From Rhizobium leguminosarum (GTDB taxonomy: Bacteria; Pseudomonadota; Alphaproteobacteria; Rhizobiales; Rhizobiaceae): a stretch of DNA of 64,000 bases. The notes beneath the pieces are model-generated. The model was not told the DNA's origin and searched no databases. It worked only from the letters and a program-made list of their open reading frames with translations. Both the position numbers and the translations under genes were made by a program. Position 1 is the first letter of the stretch. Each line of letters begins with the position of its first letter. Shown one piece after another: positions 25,067-32,428 of the stretch. Location of the stretch: NCBI RefSeq assembly GCF_017876795.1, contig NZ_JAGIOR010000009.1, positions 4,344 through 68,343 on the forward strand. The letters are read 5' to 3'.

Positions 25067-25957
25067 CTAGCGGGCGCGGCGTGTCCGACGCAGGAGCAAG
25101 AAGAGAAAACTGAAGAGACGGTGGAACAGGTAATCCACCTGTTCTGATGCCTCTACCGGCTCCTTGTCGGTCTCGGAGTGCCGGATACGTAGGCTGTTGC
25201 CGATGTCAGTTAACGCTTTCGCTTCAATCTCTAGAAATGCACGAAATTTCGGCGACTGTGCGTGCACGGCACGGTCCAGCAATTGAGTCGCCATCGCTCG
25301 CTTATTTGCTCCCTTCTCCAGAGTCTTAATGCGCTCGAATGCATCCCAAAGTTTTTCAAGCGCATCCAGACGATCGGCAGTCTGGGGCGAGAGAAAGCGC
25401 CGTCGCGCATCTTCGAGAAGCCTGTCCGTGACAGCATCCCCGGTATGGAATACGGCCTGCCGAAGCGTATCACCCAAGGTTGGTGGCCCGAGCCTGCGGA
25501 CGATGCCTTCGGCAGTCAATTCGAAGGCAACGCCATTGCGGGCAAAGAGACGATCGACAGAAGCGACAAACTCAGCGAGTCCGGCATCGCGATCAAAATC
25601 GAGATGGTAGTGTCCGAAATAAGAGTGAAAGTCCCGTTGGATTGGCTGAGCGACGGACCGCGCACAGAATTCGAGGAGATCAAGGATGACCAGAAGGTCG
25701 GGCACTTCATCCGCGATGATATTTTCCGGCAGATCCGGAATTTCTGCTCGCGCCGTCCGCCAGAACGCCGCGGCGTCTGTACCGAAAGGTCCGCGCCCGT
25801 CAACACACATGTCAGGAAAGCTCGCGCCGAAGGAACCATCGTCGATCCGGCGTTGTACCAAATAGTAAATCGCACGCCACACTCGTTCCGAGATCGTCTC
25901 TTCGGTACGAGCGCGCGGTCCTCGTTCACGATCACTAAAGTAGGTTGATTCAGTCAT
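25067..25957 (-). CDS. AbiJ/abortive-infection-like protein
   Basis: This is a 296-residue protein with no signal peptide. The N-terminus (EETISERVWRAIYYLVQRRI) and the C-terminal segments KLWDAFERIKTLE, FRAFLEIEAKALTDIGNSLR and IRHSETDKEPVEASEQVDYLF resemble proteins assigned to AbiJ-like or HEPN-containing abortive infection families. I see RIRHSE but not a strict RX4-6H motif, so nuclease activity is uncertain. It stands alone on the minus strand, between the DUF488 gene and the recombinase. Confidence 0.45.
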   Translation of the reverse strand: MTESTYFSDRERGPRARTEETISERVWRAIYYLVQRRIDDGSFGASFPDMCVDGRGPFGTDAAAFWRTARAEIPDLPENIIADEVPDLLVILDLLEFCARSVAQPIQRDFHSYFGHYHLDFDRDAGLAEFVASVDRLFARNGVAFELTAEGIVRRLGPPTLGDTLRQAVFHTGDAVTDRLLEDARRRFLSPQTADRLDALEKLWDAFERIKTLEKGANKRAMATQLLDRAVHAQSPKFRAFLEIEAKALTDIGNSLRIRHSETDKEPVEASEQVDYLFHRLFSFLFLLLRRTRRAR

Positions 25958-25973
25958 CTAGGGGAATCTCATT

Positions 25974-26043
25974 GCCTGGCTCAAATAGGTGGCTCACGAT
26001 AGCATGGCGCAATAGGATTGCTACTTTCAATTTTGAGCCAGGC
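25974..26043. repeat. 12-bp inverted repeat, candidate recombination site
   Basis: GCCTGGCTCAAA at 25974-25985 is repeated inverted as TTTGAGCCAGGC at 26032-26043, with 46 bp between. The pair lies in the gap between the Abi-like gene and the serine recombinase start at 26095. It could be a res-type crossover site for that recombinase or an operator. Confidence 0.5.
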
Positions 26044-26094
26044 GCGTAAGCTAGGCGCTGTGAAGTATACTCTATTTGGCTATGAGGAGCGGAA

Positions 26095-26724
26095 ATGCGC
26101 ATCGCCCGGGTCTATCTGCGCGTCAGCACGCAAGGGCAGGATCTCGATCGTCAAGAGGGAATTATCGATCAGGCGAAGGAGGCCGGCTATTACGTCGCCG
26201 GCGTCTATCGCGAGAAAGCATCTGGTGCTCGGGCCGATCGGCCGGAGCTGCTGCGTCTTGTCGCCGATCTTCAGGCGGGCGAGGTTCTGATTGCCGAGAA
26301 GATCGACCGCATAAGCCGCCTACCATTGCCTGAAGCTGAAAAGCTGGTCGCGACGATCCGGGGAAAGGGCGCCCGTCTCGCCGTGCCAGGCGTGGTCGAT
26401 CTTAGCGACCTAGCCGCGGGCGCCGATGGCGTTGCCAAGATCGTACTCGAGTCAGTGCAAGACATGCTCTTGAAGCTGGCGCTGCAAATGGCTCGGGACG
26501 ACTTCGAGGATCGGCGCGAACGCCAGCGGCAAGGTATCGATCTGGCGAAGTCGGGTGGTAAGTACGTCGGCCGACAGGCGGACACCGCGACACACGAACG
26601 GGTCATTGCTTTGCGTTCGGGCGGAAACAGCATTGCGCGGACAGCCAAGCTGGCCGGGTGCAGCGTCAGCCAGGTCAAGCGAGTTTGGGCTGCGTTCGTG
26701 GCGCAGGCAACGGCTGAACGATGA
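26095..26724 (+). CDS. Serine recombinase (resolvase/invertase family)
   Basis: This 209-residue protein has the catalytic serine in YLRVSTQGQDLDRQ near residue 10. REKASGARADRPELLRL and EKIDRISRLPLPEAEKL follow, both conserved in the family. The C-terminal helix-turn-helix is SIARTAKLAGCSVSQVKRVW. The GAGCGGAA stretch just upstream of the ATG can serve as ribosome-binding site. A stand-alone plasmid resolvase typically keeps plasmids monomeric. Confidence 0.9.
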   Translation: MRIARVYLRVSTQGQDLDRQEGIIDQAKEAGYYVAGVYREKASGARADRPELLRLVADLQAGEVLIAEKIDRISRLPLPEAEKLVATIRGKGARLAVPGVVDLSDLAAGADGVAKIVLESVQDMLLKLALQMARDDFEDRRERQRQGIDLAKSGGKYVGRQADTATHERVIALRSGGNSIARTAKLAGCSVSQVKRVWAAFVAQATAER

Positions 26725-26784
26725 AGGCAGCGGTTACAGCTCAGCGATTGCAACTTTCGCGGTTGACTGGCACAAAGATTAACT

Positions 26785-27588
26785 ATGGCAACTGACAACG
26801 CACCGTCCCTCGCACTGCTGATCGATGGCGACAACGCGTCGCCAAAGATCGTCACCGGCCTGCTCGCCGAAATCGCCAACTACGGGGTGGCGAGCGTCAA
26901 GCGCATCTATGGCGACTGGACCGGGCCTAATCTTAAAGGCTGGAAGGAATGCCTGCTTGAGCATTCGATCCAACCGATCCAGCAATTCGCCTACACGACC
27001 GGAAAGAACGCCACCGACGGTGCGATGATTATCGATGCCATGGACCTTCTTTATACCGGCCGTTTTTCCGGCTTCTGTATCGTATCCAGCGACAGTGACT
27101 TCGCAAAGCTGGCAGCCCGCCTTCGGGAACAAGGCGTCACGGTGTATGGATTCGGAGAGCGAAAAACCCCCCGTCCGTTCATCACCGCTTGCGACAAGTT
27201 CGTCTATTTCGACGTGCTCAATGCAGCTATACCGGAAGCTTCTGAGCCTGCCGTTCCCGCGTTGAAACCGAAGAAGCCTGTTGTTGATGCAGCGCCGGCC
27301 ACCACCAAGCCTGCCGCCATAAAGCCTGCCGCCATAAAGCCAGCGCTCGACAAGGCGGCGCTCGACATGCTGGTCAAGGCCGTGACAGCATCAGCCGATG
27401 AAGACGGCCGCGCCAATCTCGCCCGCGTGGGCGCACATCTGGCAAAACAAGCTCCGGATTTCGATGCTCGAAATTATGGCTTTCCTCGGCTTAGCGACCT
27501 GGCTGAAGCGTCTGGCATCGTCGACGTCGAGCGCACCGGAGAGAACCCGAAAATCGTCATGGTGAGACTGAGGAAAGATCGTCGCTGA
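26785..27588 (+). CDS. NYN-domain (LabA-like) ribonuclease with C-terminal OST-HTH/LOTUS-like domain
   Basis: This is a 267-residue protein. The N-terminal NYN/PIN-like domain shows ALLIDGDNASPKIV near residue 10, NATDGAMIIDAMDLLY near residue 73 and FCIVSSDSDFAKLAARLRE near residue 92, which are the conserved acidic sites. A proline-alanine-lysine linker includes a twice-repeated PAAIK unit (27310-27340 at DNA level). The last 80 residues (ANLARVGAHLAKQAPDFDA, then NYGFPRLSDLAEA) match an OST-HTH/LOTUS fold that binds RNA. The family probably cleaves RNA; the target is unknown. Confidence 0.8.
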   Translation: MATDNAPSLALLIDGDNASPKIVTGLLAEIANYGVASVKRIYGDWTGPNLKGWKECLLEHSIQPIQQFAYTTGKNATDGAMIIDAMDLLYTGRFSGFCIVSSDSDFAKLAARLREQGVTVYGFGERKTPRPFITACDKFVYFDVLNAAIPEASEPAVPALKPKKPVVDAAPATTKPAAIKPAAIKPALDKAALDMLVKAVTASADEDGRANLARVGAHLAKQAPDFDARNYGFPRLSDLAEASGIVDVERTGENPKIVMVRLRKDRR

Positions 27589-27720
27589 TAGCTGACGCGG
27601 TCGAGCGAACCCTCTCGCTGACCTTCTTGTCAATACTCTCGCCTATATCCGGCTTCGTCTGGACGAAAGCGACGAAGATCGCGTAGACAATTGCAAACCC
27701 CATGGGACCGGATTGACAGA

Positions 27721-28146
27721 ATGGACGTTAAGTCATCTCAGGTGACGGGTAACGCAGCTTCTCACTATGCTGCGTGGCAATTGTCCCGCAGGGGCTGGAA
27801 CGTCATGTTGACTTCCAGAAACGCGAAAGGCAGTGACCTTTTTTGCGCGAACGACGCCGAAACGATCTTTTTCGGTGTTCAGAGCAAAGGTCTTACGAAA
27901 CGCGATCCTGTCGGACTCGGCGCGAATCTTGCCAACCTGAGGTCCGATTGGTGGATCATCACGATCAAGGCGAAAACGGACGCTCCGGTCTGCTTCATCC
28001 TCAATCTGCAAGAGGTCAAAGACCTCGCCTACCATAGCAATCCGTTGAACAGCAGGACTGGCGCGGCCTCGATCTGGCTCCAGCCGTCCGCCTACGATCA
28101 GCCGCAGTTTCGGGAAGCCTGGCATAGGTTTGAAACCCTCACATAA
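27721..28146 (+). CDS. Putative PD-(D/E)XK-fold protein
   Basis: From an ATG at 27721 (MDVKSSQVTGNAASHYAAWQL) this is a 141-residue protein. The order of elements, an alpha helix with NAASHYAAWQLSRRGWNV, then SRNAKGSDLF and IFFGVQSKGLTKRD, matches the core of PD-(D/E)XK nucleases such as Holliday-junction resolvases (D in SDLF, QxK in VQSK). The rest, SDWWIITIKAKTDAPVCFIL, fits the last strands. Similar small proteins are often annotated as hypothetical. It follows the NYN gene on the same strand after 132 bp. Confidence 0.5.
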   Translation: MDVKSSQVTGNAASHYAAWQLSRRGWNVMLTSRNAKGSDLFCANDAETIFFGVQSKGLTKRDPVGLGANLANLRSDWWIITIKAKTDAPVCFILNLQEVKDLAYHSNPLNSRTGAASIWLQPSAYDQPQFREAWHRFETLT

Positions 28147-28192
28147 GGCACAGAGACGGATCGCCGGCGCGGACGACGCTCGCTGCTAACTC

Positions 28193-28235
28193 TGTGGGCA
28201 AATCCCCGGGCCTATTGCCTTTCCAATTGCCCACA
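28193..28235. repeat. 9-bp inverted repeat in an intergenic gap
   Basis: TGTGGGCAA at 28193-28201 is mirrored by TTGCCCACA at 28227-28235. It lies in the 229-bp gap between the genes at 27721 and 28376 and could be a terminator without a T tract or an operator. Confidence 0.35.
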
Positions 28236-28375
28236 ATATCCTACGTTTTGCGCATGTGAGCATAAAGCGGCCGCCTGGCGTCATGGATATAGGCCGCGTA
28301 GCTAAAAACCAGCATCGGTTGGCGAGCCGAAAATGCTGATGACCAGTTCCCGCCATTTCCCGAAGGATATTCGAC

Positions 28376-28669
28376 ATGGATTCCCATGCCGTTATTGAAG
28401 CGCTGCCCGTAACCGGAGATCAGAGGGCCGCTCTCATAGAGATAGCCAACCGCGTGTTTGAAAAGGTAATCGATCGGATCGAACCAGAGAACGAAAGCCT
28501 GACCCGCAAACTGTGGGACCCCGGGCACTACATCGACAACTTCTTTCAGGATAAGAAGCTGCCGATGAAACTCGATTATGCCGACTACCTTATCGACGCG
28601 TTGCTGGTGCATCACGTCATCGATCTAGCTGTGCAGGCGGATGGACAAGCCGAGCAGTCAGCAAACTAA
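28376..28669 (+). CDS. Unknown 97-residue protein
   Basis: The ATG at 28376 follows CGAAGGA at 28361-28367, a usable ribosome-binding site. The protein is acidic and helical (ALIEIANRVFEKVIDRIEPE, LTRKLWDPGHYIDNFFQD, YLIDALLVHHVIDLAVQ). No family is recognised. A Rho-independent terminator follows the stop by 14 bp, which supports a real single-gene transcript. Confidence 0.6.
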   Translation: MDSHAVIEALPVTGDQRAALIEIANRVFEKVIDRIEPENESLTRKLWDPGHYIDNFFQDKKLPMKLDYADYLIDALLVHHVIDLAVQADGQAEQSAN

Positions 28670-28683
28670 CCAGACCCCGTTTT

Positions 28684-28709
28684 AGCCCCGGTTTTTCCGG
28701 GGCTTTTTT
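28684..28709 (+). terminator. Rho-independent terminator
   Basis: AGCCCCGG-TTTT-CCGGGGCT followed by TTTTTT forms a strong GC stem with a U tract, 14 bp after the stop at 28669. Confidence 0.85.
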
Positions 28710-28748
28710 CGCGGATGATGCTGCCCAGCGACGAAAATTAAAGCCGCC

Positions 28749-28913
28749 CTAGTGGGGCGGCTCGGCGCTAAACAGCTCAGCGAATGCGGCCTCTTCCTGT
28801 TGGTGCTGCGCTACGGCACGCTCTAACTCGGCCGCGATCTGCAGACGCTCGCCAGCGTCAATCGATGCCTCCAGCTCGGCCCGCAATTCCTGAATGTGAT
28901 CGTATGTAGTCAT
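28749..28913 (-). CDS. Unknown 54-residue helical protein
   Basis: The ATG at 28913 has an AGAGGAG site 8 bp upstream, which is why I choose it over longer frames. The protein (MTTYDHIQELRAELEASIDA) is almost entirely helical and glutamate-rich, ending SAEPPH. No family is recognised. Small proteins of this sort are common on rhizobial plasmids. Confidence 0.6.
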   Translation of the reverse strand: MTTYDHIQELRAELEASIDAGERLQIAAELERAVAQHQQEEAAFAELFSAEPPH

Positions 28914-29190
28914 CGTCAGCTCCTCTGAATGAAAAACAGAGGCTCGGCCCCGAGTTGAGGGGCTTGGGTCAATGACCGCCTCGGCGGCCGGAAGGGCAGA
29001 TGGGGGAGCCGATTTTGTCGCTTGCGGCAAAATTGGGGGGACCGTCTGTCGTTGATGCAATCCCCTCAGCTCGGTACGCTCGGCTTATGTTGAGAGAGAG
29101 AAAACCTCTCCGTATGGCACCGAATTTCGGCCGAAGGCCAATTGATTCAACTCACTGAGAGGGGAGAAAGAGCGCTGCCCTCTCTCCCCC

Positions 29191-29302
29191 ACAAGCACTA
29201 AACCGGTCTCCCCATGCTTCGGCCGATAGCGGCCTGCAGCACCGGCCGGCTGTGCCGACCGGCCCTTATGGGTGGGTGATCCCCCTCCGGTTTAGCGCTT
29301 GT
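29191..29302. repeat. 16-bp imperfect inverted repeat around a GC-rich palindromic core
   Basis: ACAAGCACTAAACCGG at 29191-29206 and CCGGTTTAGCGCTTGT at 29287-29302 are inverted copies with one mismatch. Between them is a GC-rich segment with further dyad symmetry (CCGGCCGGCTGTGCCGACCGG). The right arm lies inside copy B of the shared upstream element. The remainder of the 500-bp gap between 28914 and 29414 shows no gene. Confidence 0.5.
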
Positions 29303-29361
29303 CCCCCTCTCTTCCGCTGCTCCGCGCGAACTCGGGAGCAGGAGCGGGGCTCCTGCCCTCC
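29270..29361 (+). repeat. Copy B of the ~90-bp element shared by two gene upstream regions
   Basis: This is the partner of copy A (1516-1610, opposite strand). It ends about 53 bp before the ATG at 29415. It contains GAGCAGGAGCGGGGCTCCTGC, able to form a hairpin, with purine or pyrimidine runs on either side. Same distance and orientation to a start codon in both copies argues for a leader or regulatory role. Confidence 0.6.
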
Positions 29362-29414
29362 TTCCGATTTGAGAGGCCAAGGGCTGAACCGTGGAACCTG
29401 GGATTGAGGTTGCT

Positions 29415-29732
29415 ATGACGGAAGAGAGCAGGGCGGAAACTGCGGTTTCCCTTGGGGACTTGATAGAGCGGCATATCGCTGCGCAACTGGCGACCGCGGA
29501 TGCCGTTCGCGCGTGGGATGAACGTAGGGCGGCCGGAGACGTTACGAGCGTCGTCTATTTGAACGGGCTGCTCGACGTGGCGCGGGACGAGGAAGCCGGC
29601 AGGATGGCAATCGTCAACCACAGGCCGCGCGACGATCGGGAGTCCAAGCTGAAGCTGACCTATATGGCGGCTTACCTGTTCGCGACACGCGGCACCCTGA
29701 ATGCTGCTGAGATGGATTCGGTCCTGGAATAG
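29415..29732 (+). CDS. Unknown 105-residue protein, paralogue of the gene at 10795
   Basis: The ATG at 29415 has GAGG at 29406; a GTG at 29391 would add eight residues. The sequence VSLGDLIERHIAAQLATAD, GLLDVARDEEAGRMAIVNH and KLTYMAAYLFATRGTLN is about 60 percent identical by eye to the C-terminal part of the gene at 10795. All-helical, no known domain. It is preceded by copy B of the shared element, which also precedes the ParB-like gene, so the two genes may be co-regulated. Confidence 0.65.
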   Translation: MTEESRAETAVSLGDLIERHIAAQLATADAVRAWDERRAAGDVTSVVYLNGLLDVARDEEAGRMAIVNHRPRDDRESKLKLTYMAAYLFATRGTLNAAEMDSVLE

Positions 29733-29750
29733 GCCGGCTCTTTAGGAAGT

Positions 29751-29772
29751 GAAAAGCCCGCGAGAGGCGGGC
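29751..29772 (-). terminator. Rho-independent terminator for the minus-strand operon
   Basis: On the minus strand GCCCGC-CTCTC-GCGGGC is followed by TTTTC, 10 bp after the stop of the gene at 29782. It ends the six-gene minus-strand operon. Confidence 0.75.
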
Positions 29773-29781
29773 CTACAATAA

Positions 29782-30198
29782 CTATTTGATTGTCGCGATC
29801 CACTCACCGGATGGCGATTTAGCAAAGCCGACAATCCGTTCGATTGGCTGCGCCTCAGGCGACATTTTGACTGAGGTCATGCAGGTGACGCCTGGGCCTG
29901 GACCGGCCTTGTCACATTGCCCTAGCGCCACCGAAATTTCCGGTAGATCGTTTCTGTCCCAAACGAGGGGAGAAGCCGCGTGAGCTTTGCGGTAGGCCGC
30001 TGTTGCTTCGGCCTCCGTCGGCGCCTCGACAGTTGGGATCGGGCAGAGGGACGGATCAGCGGAGATCGCGGCGACCAACTCGGCTTTTGAAATGGCCTGT
30101 GCCTCCACCTTGGGCTGTGAGGTCGCAAGATATGTGCCGCCTGCTCCGGTTACGAGGCCGACGCTCGCTGCAATCGCCAAAAGGATATTCTGGTTCAT
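29782..30198 (-). CDS. Unknown exported or membrane-anchored protein
   Basis: This 138-residue protein has an N-terminal hydrophobic segment (NILLAIAASVGLVTGAGGTYL) that is a signal anchor or signal peptide. The periplasmic part includes two cysteines (SLCPIP and GVTCMT) and a C-terminal SPSGEWIATIK resembling the end of small periplasmic beta domains. It is the last gene of a six-gene minus-strand run that diverges from virB1. Function unknown. Confidence 0.6.
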   Translation of the reverse strand: MNQNILLAIAASVGLVTGAGGTYLATSQPKVEAQAISKAELVAAISADPSLCPIPTVEAPTEAEATAAYRKAHAASPLVWDRNDLPEISVALGQCDKAGPGPGVTCMTSVKMSPEAQPIERIVGFAKSPSGEWIATIK

Positions 30199-30210
30199 AA
30201 GCGTTTCCCT

Positions 30211-30795
30211 TTAGGTCCGGAGATTAAACCAGAAGCGCTCTTTGACACCCTTGTCGTTTGGAATGTCGAAAAACCAAGGGTTCGCCCGACGGGCCCGGGG
30301 TGAAGTGATTTTTACACTGCAGCCATCGTCGCGTCTCAGCAAACTGTCATCGCGACCGTTGCGAATGACCTCAACCGTGATACGTCCCTGCTCATTGGCT
30401 TCGTCGTTCCCATAGAGTCGATTGAATTCGTTGCGATTCTCGCACCTGTCTACGATGCGGACGCACTGATCTTGTTCATCCCGCCGAAGGCCATGATCAT
30501 CTCCATTGCTGCTCGATGCAGGATGGGAGCCGGCAGGGCATTCCTCGAACTCTTCCCGCCCAGGTTCGCCGGCTTTAGCCTGGTGGCAGATGGGCCAATC
30601 AAATCCCGGCTTTGACATTGCTGCGATGAGCTTTTTCATCGGCGGAACGCAATATGGGACGCCATGCCATGACGGGTTTTGCGATGCGGCACAAAGTAAG
30701 ATCTGGCAGCCCCACTCGGCGTCTTGCGCCTTTGGCCCTGTAGGAGCGATTGCGATCACAGCAAGACCGGCGGCGGCATAAAGCAGACGTTTCAT
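30211..30795 (-). CDS. Unknown secreted cysteine-rich protein
   Basis: This 194-residue protein has a signal peptide (KRLLYAAAGLAVIAIAPTGPKAQ). The mature part begins EWGCQILLCAASQNPSWHG and contains CVPPMKKL, DWPICHQA, EECPAGSHP and further cysteines. I recall similar proteins beside VirB-type conjugation genes on alphaproteobacterial plasmids. It overlaps the upstream gene by four bases. A structural role at the cell envelope in conjugation is possible but unproven. Confidence 0.65.
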   Translation of the reverse strand: MKRLLYAAAGLAVIAIAPTGPKAQDAEWGCQILLCAASQNPSWHGVPYCVPPMKKLIAAMSKPGFDWPICHQAKAGEPGREEFEECPAGSHPASSSNGDDHGLRRDEQDQCVRIVDRCENRNEFNRLYGNDEANEQGRITVEVIRNGRDDSLLRRDDGCSVKITSPRARRANPWFFDIPNDKGVKERFWFNLRT

Positions 30796-31202
30796 GTCAG
30801 TTGGTCCTCATTGATGGTTGCGGCTGGAGAGGCCCGATCGACGAACAGCTTGTCGATCGGAGCGACATGTTGCACCCGATCCCCGGCCGCATAGATGACG
30901 GCTGCGATGAGCGCGAAGGCTGAGAACCAGAAGATCCCGATCCGAAAGAGAAGCGGCTGATTGGGGATCTCCCGGCAAAGCGGAGGAAAGGCGAACAGGG
31001 CGACCAGGAAGGAGTCGAGCGCCAGATGACGTTGATCGAGAAAGAGGATAGAGACGATTAGGAGCCCCGCGGCCAACGGTGCGTGCACCCACCAGATTTT
31101 TTCCGAGACGGCGATCAGCGCGAACGACAGCGGAATGGCGAGCAGCAGGCTCGCCAGCGGATCCATTGCGAACGAGTTCGCAATATGAGCGAAGTCGGGC
31201 AA
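30792..31202 (-). CDS. Small multispanning membrane protein
   Basis: This 136-residue protein has about four hydrophobic segments (LASLLLAIPLSFALIAVS, VHAPLAAGLLIVSILFL, LDSFLVALFAFPPL, IGIFWFSAFALIAAVIYAA). It resembles TrbC/VirB2-independent small membrane proteins of conjugative operons, but I cannot name it. It begins directly after the stop of the SNase-like gene at 31203 and overlaps the next gene by four bases. Confidence 0.6.
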   Translation of the reverse strand: MPDFAHIANSFAMDPLASLLLAIPLSFALIAVSEKIWWVHAPLAAGLLIVSILFLDQRHLALDSFLVALFAFPPLCREIPNQPLLFRIGIFWFSAFALIAAVIYAAGDRVQHVAPIDKLFVDRASPAATINEDQLT

Positions 31203-31895
31203 CTATCGGTCTGTCCTCTTAGGCTTCCTGCGTGCGTCGATGAAGGGAGGTGAAATCTCACTTTCGCGCTCGGCGAGGAGGTTGGCATCAGCGATCGGCT
31301 GGCGCTCTAACGTCTTGTCCACTGCCTTGCGTCGCCATTCGTTCATGTCGAGAACATAGGTGGCCCACATGCCATAGCGAGCAGCCATTGCATGCCGCTG
31401 ATAAGCTAGGTACTGGCTGTTGTATGAGTAAGGGGACGCCAGACGCGCCCAGCCGACGCGAAGCAATTCCACCGCAATGTCGCGCCCGCCTGACGTGCAA
31501 CGCGCCTGCGGGATTCCGTCTTTGTCATAGGATACGACGCTGCATTCAACCGGCTTGTTACCTACGGTCCTTTTGAGCCAGGCTTTGGCGAGCGGGCCGC
31601 AAGGAACTGGCGAAGGTGCTTTGTGCCGTTCGCGGTTCAGCCATTTCGGATCAAGAGCCCATTGGGGGAGCTCGCACGCATCGATGTCGACGAGGCGCAC
31701 GCGCTGCGCATATTGAGGATACCATAGGGTTCGGCCATCCATGACCGCAATACGTCCTTTGTAGACGGGATATACCGCAACATCGGACCAATCCTGCTGC
31801 CTGATCGCCGCCGCCGGGTTCTTCATGAGATCAGCTGCCGTAGCGGGTTGGACGATCGCAGTAAGAACCGCGGCCGCGGACAGGTATCGCTTCAT
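31203..31895 (-). CDS. Secreted SNase-like (thermonuclease family) protein
   Basis: This 230-residue protein has a signal peptide ending near PATAADL. The SNase fold is visible: VMDGRTLWY, QRVRLVDIDACELPQ (arginine, aspartate and glutamate at the positions expected for the active site), CGPLAKAWLK, and DGIPQARCTSGGRDIAVELL, then QRHAMAARYGMW. It is the least degenerate of three adjacent SNase-like genes and may be catalytically active in the periplasm. It overlaps the upstream gene by four bases. Confidence 0.75.
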   Translation of the reverse strand: MKRYLSAAAVLTAIVQPATAADLMKNPAAAIRQQDWSDVAVYPVYKGRIAVMDGRTLWYPQYAQRVRLVDIDACELPQWALDPKWLNRERHKAPSPVPCGPLAKAWLKRTVGNKPVECSVVSYDKDGIPQARCTSGGRDIAVELLRVGWARLASPYSYNSQYLAYQRHAMAARYGMWATYVLDMNEWRRKAVDKTLERQPIADANLLAERESEISPPFIDARRKPKRTDR

Positions 31896-32428
31896 GGGCT
31901 TGCCTTCTTGTTTCGTGCATTCACCTCACGGCTCAGGAGAATGGCCGGGTGCTGCACGTCTTCAAATTGCCAGAGGCCTGCTCGCTTATCCCGAGCAAGT
32001 TGTTCGGCCACGGCATAAGGGACGTGATAGGGCAGGCCCTCACCGTTGAGGGCTGCGAAGGCGTATCCACTTGTGATTAGGACGTTCGCGAGGTCGAGCC
32101 GTTGTTTTCCGACGGTGGCGTAGCAGACGACGTAGGCGGTATCATCCTTCTTCGCCACCGGGGCGCAAACAGGTTTGGTGTCCTTGATGTAGGCAGCAAA
32201 CACGGCAAGGGAGGCCTCGCCGCAATCGCGCTTCTGCCCGTGCTTGTCGGTATATGAAGTGCCGCGCAAACATGATTGAACGCCATAGAGCCGGAAGCGC
32301 TTGCCGTCCGAGGACCATGTATCGCCCGTTTCCAAAGTGACGCCAGGCAGTAGATCGAAATATCCATCGGGCGCGGCTGCGATAGATGCTGGCAAGAGGA
32401 CCGACAGGAGGATGAGAGTTTGCCTCAT
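31892..32428 (-). CDS. Secreted SNase-like protein, probably inactive
   Basis: This 178-residue protein has a signal peptide (RQTLILLSVLLPASIAAAP). The SNase-like core reads KRFRLYGVQSCLRG, DCGEASLAVFAAYI, and RLDLANVLITSGYAFAALN followed by EQLARDKRAGLWQFE. The catalytic aspartate and glutamate of the RLxGIDAPE motif are replaced (GVQSC), so it has probably lost nuclease activity while keeping the fold. Four-base overlaps link it to both neighbours. Confidence 0.65.
   Translation of the reverse strand: MRQTLILLSVLLPASIAAAPDGYFDLLPGVTLETGDTWSSDGKRFRLYGVQSCLRGTSYTDKHGQKRDCGEASLAVFAAYIKDTKPVCAPVAKKDDTAYVVCYATVGKQRLDLANVLITSGYAFAALNGEGLPYHVPYAVAEQLARDKRAGLWQFEDVQHPAILLSREVNARNKKASP

Noticed and set aside
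24965..25147. 60-codon plus-strand frame with an ATG
   Set aside because: It overlaps the 3' end of the AbiJ-like gene on the other strand, lacks a ribosome-binding site and has no coherent fold.
27300..27345. Short tandem repeat as a CRISPR-like or regulatory repeat
   Set aside because: It is two copies of a 15-bp unit encoding PAAIK in the linker of the NYN protein; no spacers and not intergenic.
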